This document shows, piece after piece, positions 51,069-59,148 of a stretch of 64,000 nucleotides of DNA. Source of the stretch: Aestuariibacter sp. (lineage in GTDB: Bacteria > Pseudomonadota > Gammaproteobacteria > Enterobacterales > Alteromonadaceae); NCBI GenBank assembly GCA_017794925.1, contig CP051238.1:4680785-4744784 (forward strand), given 5' to 3'. The notes beneath the pieces are model-generated. The model was not told the DNA's origin and did no database searches. It saw only the letters and a list, made by a program, of their open reading frames with translations. A program made the translations under genes and the position numbers. How positions within the stretch are numbered: position 1 is the stretch's first letter; each line of letters begins with the position of its first letter.

Positions 51069-52945
51069 AACTCGCCGCCCTAAGCCTGATCACAGGTTTG
51101 CTGATAGCCGGCTGCACCGGCACAGCGACGCCCCCGGCTGAATACACATCACTCGATAATGCGCCAACTTTCACCGCCATAAAAACAAAGGGAGAAAGCT
51201 TACAGCCTGTCACCAATGAGTCGTTAACTGGCTGGTTGGTAACCAGTGAGCATGCAGGGTTGATTTGGCTTTCTCCGGACTATACAGAACAAGGGAATTG
51301 GCCGGGACATATCAGTCAGGCTGATTGGCGCTGGTTGGATAACAATACACTGGTAGTCGCGGCGCTGGACAACAACACAACCGCGGTGCAGCTATTCACA
51401 CTGGATATTCACAACGGCAACTTTACTCACCAGTTAACCGTTCCTTCTAACATCGCCGATCGCGAGACCGTGTGCCTGCAACAAGACAGTGCGCACGTTT
51501 TTATGTTCAGTACGGATGCCCGGGGCCTTTTGACTCACTCGTTACTTCACACTGAACAAGCTAACTGGCAAGTCAGTGAAGTCCGTTCACTCATGGTTGG
51601 CCCGAATATTTCTGCCTGTAGCGTTGCTGACGATACACGTACCCTTTTCATCGCTGAAGAGGAAGTGGGTATTTGGCAATACCCGGCTGCACCGGAGGGC
51701 GAAAATGTAAGAGTCCTTGAATACTTTACCTCAACACCGGAGCTTGAGTCTGTATCCGCCTTGCGTGACGGGCGTTATTACAGCGTAGCAACAGACGCCC
51801 CCGTTATCAGTGAGCGAGGCGACATTAGCAACGACTGGCAGGTGACTAGTCAATGGGAACTCAAAAGCATCAAGGTAAGCTCGAATTCATCGGGCATTCT
51901 GGCCGGTGTTTATGACGAAGCAAGTCACACCTTGTTTGCTGGCTATTTGCCGGGACAACCGGCAATGGTTAGTGCTGAGAAGCCAGTGACTATGTTTACT
52001 GCGGATGCCCAAACCGCTCCGGTAAACCGCTTTGGTGATGCCGCTGATGATCCGGCTTTCTGGATTAACTCAGCGTATCCAAATAAAAGTTTGATTCTGG
52101 GTACCGACAAAAAGTACGGTCTTAACGTTTACGCCCTTAATGGCAGTTTGCTGCAAACTTTACCTGTCGGCAGGGTAAATAATGTGGATGTTCGCCAAGG
52201 CATCGCCACCCCATCCGGCACCGTCGACATTGCCGTTGCCAGTAACCGCTCATCGCAGTCGTTATCGATATTCACAATTGGTGCAAATGGCAACGTGGCT
52301 TTACTCGACCACTATCCAACGACGCTTTCAGATGTATATGGGCTTTGCAGCGGAATAATCAACGACGCACTTCATGTTGTGGTAAACGATACAGACGGAC
52401 GGTTTCAGGAATACGAAGTCCAGTTTGAGAATACAGCAGCAAAAGTCAAACTCGTATCCGAATTCACGCTCCCCAGTCAACCTGAAGGCTGCGCCATTGA
52501 CGACGCGTCAGGCATGCTTTATTACGGCGAAGAGTCGACAGGTGTATGGATGCGTTCTCTCACAAATCCAACCTTCTCGGCAGCACGTATTGCTGCAATC
52601 AATGACGACGTTCACGCCGACATCGAAGGGATGGATATTTATATTTTTGAAGGGCAGCGTTTTTTAATCGTATCGAGCCAGGGTAACAACCGCTTTGCTG
52701 TGTACGCGTTGGATGACAACAACCGGTTACTCGGCACATTTGGTATTAAGATGAATCATGAGGACGGTATTGATGGCGTATCAGAAACTGACGGACTGGC
52801 AGTCACATCAATGCCACTGGGGGCCAGTTACCCTTTGGGTATGATGGTGGTACAGGATGGACGTAATGTCCTGCCAATGTCGCCGCAAAACTTCAAAATA
52901 ATCAATGGGCAGAAGCTCGCCGGGTTCATTCGCTCTCACCGTTAA
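51065..52945 (+). CDS. Two-domain beta-propeller phytase lipoprotein
   Basis: The 626-residue protein has a lipoprotein signal (lipobox LIAGC, Cys17), so it is membrane-anchored. Residues about 30-300 look like a propeller lacking the catalytic motifs. Residues about 310-626 form a complete beta-propeller (BPP) phytase: DDPAFWIN, LGTDKKYGLNVY (substrate Lys pair), LPVGRVNNVDVR (Arg), YYGEESTGVW and HADIEGMDIY (calcium and catalytic acids). Known dual-domain BPPs have just this arrangement, with the incomplete first domain improving breakdown of phytate. It would release phosphate from calcium phytate at neutral pH. The 4-bp overlap with the phosphatase supports joint function. Confidence 0.9.
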   Translation: MKLAALSLITGLLIAGCTGTATPPAEYTSLDNAPTFTAIKTKGESLQPVTNESLTGWLVTSEHAGLIWLSPDYTEQGNWPGHISQADWRWLDNNTLVVAALDNNTTAVQLFTLDIHNGNFTHQLTVPSNIADRETVCLQQDSAHVFMFSTDARGLLTHSLLHTEQANWQVSEVRSLMVGPNISACSVADDTRTLFIAEEEVGIWQYPAAPEGENVRVLEYFTSTPELESVSALRDGRYYSVATDAPVISERGDISNDWQVTSQWELKSIKVSSNSSGILAGVYDEASHTLFAGYLPGQPAMVSAEKPVTMFTADAQTAPVNRFGDAADDPAFWINSAYPNKSLILGTDKKYGLNVYALNGSLLQTLPVGRVNNVDVRQGIATPSGTVDIAVASNRSSQSLSIFTIGANGNVALLDHYPTTLSDVYGLCSGIINDALHVVVNDTDGRFQEYEVQFENTAAKVKLVSEFTLPSQPEGCAIDDASGMLYYGEESTGVWMRSLTNPTFSAARIAAINDDVHADIEGMDIYIFEGQRFLIVSSQGNNRFAVYALDDNNRLLGTFGIKMNHEDGIDGVSETDGLAVTSMPLGASYPLGMMVVQDGRNVLPMSPQNFKIINGQKLAGFIRSHR

Positions 52946-52960
52946 CTTCCTCAGTAACAA

Positions 52961-52987
52961 CAATGGGGCCTGTACGGCCCCACATTG
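52961..52987 (+). terminator. Hairpin after the phytase gene
   Basis: TGGGGCC (52964-52970) pairs with GGCCCCA (52976-52982), extended by CAATG/CATTG with one bulge. No strong U-run follows; it probably ends or protects the operon mRNA. Confidence 0.55.
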
Positions 52988-53214
52988 TGATTTGACTATC
53001 ATTATCATGGCACATACTTATGTATTCATATTTATACATAACCCGCCCACAAACATCATAAAATAGCGAATAGTCACATTTGTCATATAGAACGACCTAT
53101 AAGATCCGACGAGTTACACTTAAGCAGTAATTTTCGACAATTAACGTTAAGTTAACTTGCAGGATTATGAAAATGACAAATACTTAGATTAACGAATTTA
53201 CCTCGGAGTGCTGC

Positions 53215-53580
53215 ATGAGTTTATCGGTACTGGTAGCGGATGATTCCAAGCTATCACGGCGTAGCGTAATACGTGCGCTACCGCCAGAACTGGAAGTTAC
53301 CATTGAAGAAGCAGCAAATGGGAAGGAAGCAATAGAACAATTGTCTTCTCAATCATTTGAGCTGCTATTACTTGACCTGACCATGCCCGAAATCGATGGG
53401 GTTGGCGTACTGGAGTTTCTCTCCGACCAACCAGCATCGCCCAGTGTGATTGTGATTAGTGCCGATTTTCAGCCAGAAAAACAGCGCATTGTTATGTCTC
53501 TGGGGGCCAAGAAGTTTCTTCGAAAGCCACTCGATAAAGAAGAGTTGGCTATGACGCTTTTTGAGTTAGGTTACCTATGA
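53215..53580 (+). CDS. Single-domain CheY-like response regulator
   Basis: The 121-residue protein is a receiver domain alone: acidic pair in VADDSKLSRRS, phospho-acceptor Asp in LLLLDLTMPEIDG, Thr/Ser in VIVISADF and Lys in KKFLRKPLDKEEL. With no output domain, it must signal by binding a partner. CGGAG precedes the ATG. It overlaps the CheC-like phosphatase gene by 4 bp, and a PAS histidine kinase follows, so kinase, receiver and phosphatase form a closed set. Confidence 0.93.
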   Translation: MSLSVLVADDSKLSRRSVIRALPPELEVTIEEAANGKEAIEQLSSQSFELLLLDLTMPEIDGVGVLEFLSDQPASPSVIVISADFQPEKQRIVMSLGAKKFLRKPLDKEELAMTLFELGYL

Positions 53581-54161
53581 ACGACGTTATCGCTTTCAAC
53601 GAAGACCAGCGGGATGCCCTGCAGGAACTCATGAATATTTCAATGGGCCAGGCAGCAAACAGTCTCGCGCATTTGATCGAAACCAAAATTGGTATTTCCA
53701 TTCCCAACATCACCGCCGTCACACCCGAGCAACTGTTTGATCTGGTGAGGCATAACCAGGAGGCTTACTACACTCGCCAGTCGTTTATGGGTGATATTCA
53801 CGGTGAAGTCATGTCAATCCTGTCGCAATCAGGGCTGGCCGAAGTAGCGGAACTAATGGAATACGAACAACCTTTGTCTGCAAGTGATATTGAGGAAACC
53901 ATACTTGAGTTGTGTAATATTTTGGCGGGGGCTTGTTTATCGGGTCTTTCAGAGCAACTGGAACTCTCCACCAATCTGCAGATGCCAACCTTGTTTCAAC
54001 CCCAGAAGCACGACTTTAATCAGCTTGGCTGGCAGCACAGTTTGATAATGGAAGTAAAATTCGACATTCAGATATCCTCATTCACCATGCGTGTGGTGTT
54101 TTGTCTGGATGATGCCTCTTTGAATAAACTCACTGCGACCATCGACGAACTATTAGGTTAA
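53577..54161 (+). CDS. CheC/CheX-like receiver phosphatase
   Basis: The 194-residue protein has two copies of the CheC-family active-site helix: LQELMNISMGQAANSLAH (E..N) and ETILELCNILAGACLSGLSE (E..N), separated by the central sheet. In CheC/CheX/FliY these Glu and Asn residues dephosphorylate CheY~P. It most likely resets the receiver encoded just upstream (4-bp overlap). No chemotaxis genes are nearby, so it may serve a non-chemotaxis pathway. Confidence 0.88.
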   Translation: MNDVIAFNEDQRDALQELMNISMGQAANSLAHLIETKIGISIPNITAVTPEQLFDLVRHNQEAYYTRQSFMGDIHGEVMSILSQSGLAEVAELMEYEQPLSASDIEETILELCNILAGACLSGLSEQLELSTNLQMPTLFQPQKHDFNQLGWQHSLIMEVKFDIQISSFTMRVVFCLDDASLNKLTATIDELLG

Positions 54162-54167
54162 TGGGTA

Positions 54168-55487
54168 ATGGACAACCCTTTACTTAACAAGCTTCCCATC
54201 GGAATTTGTTTGGTTGATGAAAACTATGCCATTACCTATTTAAATGCTTTTTTTCTGGACCGTATGTCTCTGGATCTTCGCGACAATGCGATAGGCAGGC
54301 CAATAGGTGACGTATTCCCTGAACAGATTAAGTTTCTCAAACGACGCATCAAGTCTGTCTTTGTACTCAAGCATCCCAGCTTTAGTTATTGGGAGCAGCG
54401 TCCTCATATTTTCCCCTTCAAGAGCAGTCGCCCTATCACAGGGGAAGAAACCCAAATGGTACAGAATATGGAAATCGTACCGCACAAAGATCCGGAGACC
54501 GGCAAACTGTGCGCCTGCATTCTTATACAGGATGTCACTGCCCAGGCGAGTTATTTCAAAGCTCAGGCTCAGCTAGCAGAAGAACTCAAAGCCGAACACG
54601 ACGCACAGCGCCAGTTAATTCGTAAACTCGATCGCGCGCAGGCGCAATTGATTCAGGCAGAAAAAATGGCGTCCACCGGACAGCTGGCTGCTGGCATTGC
54701 TCATGAAATTAACAACCCTATGGGCTTTATAACGGCTAACCTGAACACACTTGAACAATACGCCAACCACCTTTTACAAGCCTGCGAAACCAGCAGGCAA
54801 TTAATCGATGCCCACACAGATGGCGAGCTAAAACGAACATTTGCCGAAATACAACAGACGCATCATGTGGACTTAGTCAGCGAAGATATAACGCCACTGT
54901 TAGAAGAATCAAAAGATGGCCTGAAACGGGTAAGAGAAATTGTCTCTACGCTCCGATCTTTTGCAGAAGATACGCAAACCGGATGGGGTTTATTAAACCT
55001 GGACGAAACAGCAAAACAACTTGTGCAACTCATCGGTGTTCAGCACAAAGCGCCAACCTACAAAGTGCACTGTGAGCCTGCAAACCTGAAGTGGTACTGT
55101 GAATCAACCAGCTTGAAGCAAGCACTTACTAACGTGTTAATGAATGCCGCGCAATCAATTTCAGACAAAGGACTGGTAATGCTATCGATTCAGCAACGCG
55201 GCCCGATGGTGCACATTAAAATTCTTGATACCGGTTGTGGCATACCCGAAAAACACCTCAACCGGATTTTCGAACCCTTCTTTACCACTCGACCTGAAGG
55301 GCAAGGTCAAGGCCTTGGCTTATCTGTGGCCTATTCAGCAATCGAAAACCTCAAGGGAAAAATGATAGCGAACAGTAAACCCGGTAGAGGAACGGTAATA
55401 GAAATATTGCTTCCCGCGCTAACCGAGGAACAGGCCGAAAGTATTTCTACCGGGTCTGCATCCAGTCAGCAGACTGAATCGTTATAA
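54168..55487 (+). CDS. Cytoplasmic PAS-domain histidine kinase
   Basis: The 439-residue kinase has a PAS domain (residues about 5-130, NKLPIGICLVDENYAITYLN), a coiled linker (135-165), an H-box with phospho-acceptor His in LAAGIAHEINNPMGF, and an ATPase domain with N (LTNVLMNAAQSI), G1 (ILDTGCGIPE), F (FEPFFTT) and G2 (GQGLGLSVAYS) boxes. It has no membrane segment, so the PAS domain senses an internal cue (redox, ligand or flavin unknown). It lies 6 bp after the CheC-like gene and should phosphorylate the receiver two genes upstream. A sigma-factor gene follows after 108 bp. Confidence 0.93.
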   Translation: MDNPLLNKLPIGICLVDENYAITYLNAFFLDRMSLDLRDNAIGRPIGDVFPEQIKFLKRRIKSVFVLKHPSFSYWEQRPHIFPFKSSRPITGEETQMVQNMEIVPHKDPETGKLCACILIQDVTAQASYFKAQAQLAEELKAEHDAQRQLIRKLDRAQAQLIQAEKMASTGQLAAGIAHEINNPMGFITANLNTLEQYANHLLQACETSRQLIDAHTDGELKRTFAEIQQTHHVDLVSEDITPLLEESKDGLKRVREIVSTLRSFAEDTQTGWGLLNLDETAKQLVQLIGVQHKAPTYKVHCEPANLKWYCESTSLKQALTNVLMNAAQSISDKGLVMLSIQQRGPMVHIKILDTGCGIPEKHLNRIFEPFFTTRPEGQGQGLGLSVAYSAIENLKGKMIANSKPGRGTVIEILLPALTEEQAESISTGSASSQQTESL

Positions 55488-55498
55488 CAATGAAGACC

Positions 55499-55553
55499 GT
55501 AGCATTTCACGCAGTATAAGTGTGAAAAGTCCGCACCTAAAATAAGATGCTAC
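55499..55553 (+). other. Nested inverted repeats before the sigma-factor gene
   Basis: An outer pair, GTAGCAT (55499-55505) and ATGCTAC (55547-55553), encloses an inner pair, TTCACGC/GTGTGAA (55506-55526). Transcribed, it could fold into a branched hairpin 12 bp past the kinase stop and 42 bp before the sigma gene. It could be a terminator of one unit or a leader of the next. Confidence 0.4.
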
Positions 55554-55595
55554 ATTGATAAACAAGAACGCAAACAAGCACAACCAGAGGCAGTT

Positions 55596-56132
55596 ATGGA
55601 GCAAGAAACATTGTTTCCACTATTACGTGGAACCGCACAGGGGAGTCGAGCTGACTTTGCTGAGCTATATAAAAAGGCAAGTCCACAGGTATTTGCCGTC
55701 GTCCTGAAGTTGCTAAAACATCGGGAACTCGCCGAAGAGGCGACTCAGGACGCGTTTATTAAAGTATGGCACAACGCCGCAAACTACCAGAAAACACGTG
55801 GTACCGTAATCACCTGGATCATTAGCATCGCGCGCTACAGAGCGTTGGATATGCTGCGCTATCAACGCGTCAGAAAGACCGACGATACCGAACCGGATAC
55901 CATGGCGTCAGATGACGACAATCAATTTGAACTGGAGGCCAAACTCTCTCACCCAAAGCTTGAGGGCTGCCTTGACGAACTGGACGCTCAGCAGCGGCAA
56001 GCTATTCATCTGGCTTATTTCAATGGACTATCTCACCTTGAAGTTGTTCAACACCTGTCATCACCACTGGGCACCATAAAAAGTTGGATTCGCCGTGGTT
56101 TAGTCAGCTTACAGAGGTGCCTGTCATTATGA
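55596..56132 (+). CDS. ECF-type sigma factor (SigK-like)
   Basis: The 178-residue protein has sigma region 2 (ADFAELYKKASPQVFAVVLKLL, ATQDAFIKVWHNA, with the -10-melting helix ITWIISIARYRALDMLR) and region 4 (QRQAIHLAYFNGLSHLEVVQHLSSPLGTIKSWIRRGL). The linker is acidic. It overlaps by 4 bp an RskA-type anti-sigma gene, so it is held inactive until a signal releases it. Likely targets are its own operon and the DUF4331 gene downstream, by analogy with other SigK-RskA loci. Confidence 0.93.
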   Translation: MEQETLFPLLRGTAQGSRADFAELYKKASPQVFAVVLKLLKHRELAEEATQDAFIKVWHNAANYQKTRGTVITWIISIARYRALDMLRYQRVRKTDDTEPDTMASDDDNQFELEAKLSHPKLEGCLDELDAQQRQAIHLAYFNGLSHLEVVQHLSSPLGTIKSWIRRGLVSLQRCLSL

Positions 56133-56827
56133 ACTACGCAAAAGAAAAGCTGTGTAACGCATTGGCTGCCGAATACGTGCTGGGCACATTGAAAGGTAAA
56201 GCTCGCCAACGCTACGAGTCGCTGATGATGGAAAACCAGACAATTCGTGAAACCACGTGGCAATGGGAACAGCATCTCAATAGTATGGGTGAGGGCTTGA
56301 ACCCGGTTGTGCCACCACCGACGGTGTGGATCAATATTCAGCAAAAATTGGGTTGGCTGGAGAAGCCAGATAACGTGGTTCCCCTGGTAAAAGAAAAACC
56401 GCAAAGCAAACGGTGGCAGGTATTGGCCGGACTCAGCACTGCTGCAGTGTTGCTACTGGTATTGCTGTTACCATTTACCAAGCCACCTGTAGAGCCTCAG
56501 ATTTCAAGCGTCGCGGTCGTGACCGATCAGACTCACCAGCCATTGTGGTTAATTGAATTGTCAGATCAGCATATCTTTACCCGTGCCACCAGTAACCTGT
56601 TACCGCAAACGGACAAAGACTATGAGCTTTGGATGGTACCCGATGACGGCAGCGCCCCTATATCACTGGGACTACTACCGAAAAACGGTAATGTTCAGTT
56701 AGTCAGGCCTCCACAACTGGTTCTGGCCGGTGTGTCTGCTCTTGCAGTTAGTCTGGAACCACTTGGTGGTTCACCCAGCGGGTCTCCAACAGAAGTGCTA
56801 TATATCTCTCCCCTTACTAAGGTGTAA
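56129..56827 (+). CDS. RskA-family membrane anti-sigma factor
   Basis: I start it at ATG 56129, where it overlaps the sigma stop by 4 bp (232 residues); the frame is open from 56084. The N-terminal cytoplasmic part (LCNALAAEYVLGTLKGKARQRYESLM) matches the RskA sigma-binding helix. One transmembrane helix (about residues 95-115, AVLLLVLLLPF) follows. The periplasmic C-terminal part (DYELWMVPDDGSAPISLGLLP, VSALAVSLEPLGGSPSGSPT) matches the RskA family closely. It should sequester the ECF sigma until proteolysis frees it. A strong terminator follows the gene. Confidence 0.92.
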   Translation: MNYAKEKLCNALAAEYVLGTLKGKARQRYESLMMENQTIRETTWQWEQHLNSMGEGLNPVVPPPTVWINIQQKLGWLEKPDNVVPLVKEKPQSKRWQVLAGLSTAAVLLLVLLLPFTKPPVEPQISSVAVVTDQTHQPLWLIELSDQHIFTRATSNLLPQTDKDYELWMVPDDGSAPISLGLLPKNGNVQLVRPPQLVLAGVSALAVSLEPLGGSPSGSPTEVLYISPLTKV

Positions 56828-56834
56828 TTTCATA

Positions 56835-56862
56835 CGGGCTTTCTACATAGAGAGCCCGTTTT
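56835..56862 (+). terminator. Terminator after the sigma/anti-sigma pair
   Basis: A ten-pair stem (CGGGCTTTCT with AGAGAGCCCG, one G-U pair) around an ACAT loop is followed by four Ts. It separates the regulator pair from the DUF4331 gene. Confidence 0.82.
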
Positions 56863-56914
56863 AGTCCTGCCGTTTCGCAATCTCACTAAGTATTTTTATT
56901 TTTTTTATTTTTTC

Positions 56915-56945
56915 TGCATCCACCTGCGTATTCTCAATCGTATGC
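56915..56945 (+). promoter_or_regulatory. Possible ECF-type promoter of the DUF4331 gene
   Basis: TGCATCCA (56915-56922) and CGTATGC (56939-56945) are spaced like an ECF promoter and sit about 80 bp before the gene start, after a T-rich tract (56891-56914). The upstream sigma gene lacks an obvious matching copy, so assignment to that sigma is weak. Confidence 0.25.
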
Positions 56946-57023
56946 TTTACTAAGAGAGGTTAGTAACAGTTTATTAACATCTCAGGTGAAACTCACGACT
57001 ACACACCCAAACGGGGATTTGAT

Positions 57024-58601
57024 ATGAATAAAATAAGTTTGCCAATACTACTCAGCAGTCTTGCGATAACCTCGCTTGCCAATGCATCCAGCCACCGGGA
57101 AGCGCCAAACATTGCGCGTTCTCCAGCTCTGGATAGTACCGACTTCTATGCGTTTAACAGCTACGAGGAAGGCCGCGACGGCTTTGTTACCCTTATTGCT
57201 AACTATATTCCATTACAAGATGCCTACGGTGGCCCGAACTACTTTGCAATGGATCCTGCCGCGGTATATGCCATCCACATTGATAACGATGGGGACGCGA
57301 TGGAAGATATCACCTTTACCTGGCAATTTACGTCCAACCTGGCGGCAAATAACGAAGGTATTGCACTGAATATTGGCCCGGCTGATAACCAGCGTTCTGT
57401 TAAGGTTCCACTGAAAAACGTAGGTGCCATAAGCGCCGATGACATGAGCGCGGCTAACTTCTCCGAGTCGTATAGCTTTACCATGATTGAAGGCGCCATG
57501 CGCACCGGCACCAAGACAATGCTAAGTGCCGAAGGCAGTATGGGGTTCGCAAAGCCTCTGGACTACATTGGTAATAAAACGTTCAGCTCTGCGCAGGAGT
57601 ATGCTCGATACGCCGATCAGTTTGTGTATGACGTAGCAGTACCCGGTTGTGAAATGCCTGCACGTGTTTTTGTTGGACAACGCAAAGACCCCTTTGTAGT
57701 CAACCTTGGGAAAACCTTCGACCTGGTAAACTACGTGCCTGTTGAAGGTGACAGTGCACCTGGAGCCAATGATGCCGGCGGGTTCCCGGGTGGTATTACA
57801 CAGGATGACGCCAATGACGACCTCGCAGACAAAAATGTGACCAGCATTGCGCTCGAGATTCACGCCAGTTGTATTACTGGTGACGGCAACGGCACCATTG
57901 GTACCTGGACGACCGCCAGTTTACCGCAAGCGCGTATTCTTAATCCGAACGCGACCTTCAGTAAGCCCGATGTGCAACAAGGTCCACTGACTCAGGTTTC
58001 TCGTTTGGGTAACCCACTGGTTAATGAGTTAGTCATTGGTATTGGTGACAAAGATTTGTTTTCAACCGCACATCCAATGAACGACGGCCAGTTTGCTGAC
58101 TATGTTACCCACCCTGCCCTACCAGAATTGCTCAATATTCTGTTCAAGGATGCGGTTAACTCAACACTAGGTGCAAATCTGGATACGCTGGCTCCAACCA
58201 ACATTCCAAGAACGGATTTAGTCACTGCTTTCCTGACAGGTTTCCCTGGTGTGAATCAATTGGCTACGGTAACGCCTTCTGAAATGTTGCGACTGAATAC
58301 CGGTATTCCGGCAACTCCAGCTGATGAGCAATCATGGGCAGGTGTTGCAGGTGATGACCTTGCAGGATTCCCGAATGGTCGCCGCCCCGGTGATGATGTG
58401 GTGGATATTGCACTTCGGGTTGTAATGGGACGCTTGTGCTACCCCATTCCAGTAAATGGCACCGATACGGATTTGGGACTATGTGCCCCTGAAGATGCCA
58501 ATGTCGGCACAGTACCCTTCACTGATGGCGCGCCATTGGATGCCTCAATGATGGACAGCAGCTTCCCTTATCTGGCGACTCCACTGCCCGGTTCAGAGTA
58601 A
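57024..58601 (+). CDS. Secreted DUF4331-family protein
   Basis: The 525-residue protein has a signal peptide (MNKISLPILLSSLAITSLANA) followed at once by SSHREAPNIARSPALDSTDF, the hallmark start of DUF4331 proteins. The family's molecular role is not established. The chain is acidic, lacks a membrane anchor and is probably periplasmic or secreted. Cysteines are few and may pair. GGGGA precedes the ATG. It is first of a run (DUF4331, Ig-like lipoprotein, TPR protein) behind the ECF sigma/anti-sigma pair, an arrangement I have seen in other marine gammaproteobacteria, and so is probably an output of that sigma. Confidence 0.88.
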   Translation: MNKISLPILLSSLAITSLANASSHREAPNIARSPALDSTDFYAFNSYEEGRDGFVTLIANYIPLQDAYGGPNYFAMDPAAVYAIHIDNDGDAMEDITFTWQFTSNLAANNEGIALNIGPADNQRSVKVPLKNVGAISADDMSAANFSESYSFTMIEGAMRTGTKTMLSAEGSMGFAKPLDYIGNKTFSSAQEYARYADQFVYDVAVPGCEMPARVFVGQRKDPFVVNLGKTFDLVNYVPVEGDSAPGANDAGGFPGGITQDDANDDLADKNVTSIALEIHASCITGDGNGTIGTWTTASLPQARILNPNATFSKPDVQQGPLTQVSRLGNPLVNELVIGIGDKDLFSTAHPMNDGQFADYVTHPALPELLNILFKDAVNSTLGANLDTLAPTNIPRTDLVTAFLTGFPGVNQLATVTPSEMLRLNTGIPATPADEQSWAGVAGDDLAGFPNGRRPGDDVVDIALRVVMGRLCYPIPVNGTDTDLGLCAPEDANVGTVPFTDGAPLDASMMDSSFPYLATPLPGSE

Positions 58602-58612
58602 AGGAGATGACA

Positions 58613-59113
58613 ATGCTTAGATATAAGTATGGTTTTCTGGCTGCGGCCATTGCTCTTTCCGGCTGTTCAGGCTCGTCGGACAATGACAGTGTCGCCAAAG
58701 ATACAAACAGTGCACCTGTGGCAGACTCTCGCGCATTAACTACGCAAACAGAAGTCGCGATTAACGAGCAGCTTAATGCGACTGATGCCGACGGTGATTC
58801 GTTAACTTATCAGGTTGAAAGTAACCCGATGTACGGTGAATTAACGCTGTCATCCACCGGTGCATTTACCTATACACCTATGGATGAATATACCGGCACT
58901 GACAGCTTCAGCTATACCGTATCGGACGGCACAGCTTTTGCTGTTACCGGCTTTATCGATATAACCATTGAAGCACTTGAAGTGTCGTTTAACGACTCGG
59001 TACGGACTGTTTTCTCGCTTGATGCGACAGACGACCCGGTAAGTGTTAATGGACGGGCTTATGTTGAAGATGCCAATAACCCTGGCAACTTCGACGACCT
59101 GATTCAAGATTAA
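58613..59113 (+). CDS. Lipoprotein with a cadherin/Ig-like domain
   Basis: I choose ATG 58613 (166 residues), as AAAGGAG is correctly spaced for it and too close to the alternative ATG 58607. The signal ends in a lipobox (LSGC) with Cys about residue 20. The rest is mostly one tandem cadherin/VCBS-like beta-sandwich repeat (NATDADGDSLTYQVE, GELTLSSTGAFTYTP, GTDSFSYTVSDG). It sits 11 bp after the DUF4331 gene and is probably exposed in the periplasm. The short acidic C terminus has no known domain. Binding to a neighbour-encoded partner is a guess. Confidence 0.8.
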   Translation: MLRYKYGFLAAAIALSGCSGSSDNDSVAKDTNSAPVADSRALTTQTEVAINEQLNATDADGDSLTYQVESNPMYGELTLSSTGAFTYTPMDEYTGTDSFSYTVSDGTAFAVTGFIDITIEALEVSFNDSVRTVFSLDATDDPVSVNGRAYVEDANNPGNFDDLIQD

Positions 59114-59148
59114 CCAACCGCCAGGGATGGCACCTCTATGGAGGATTT

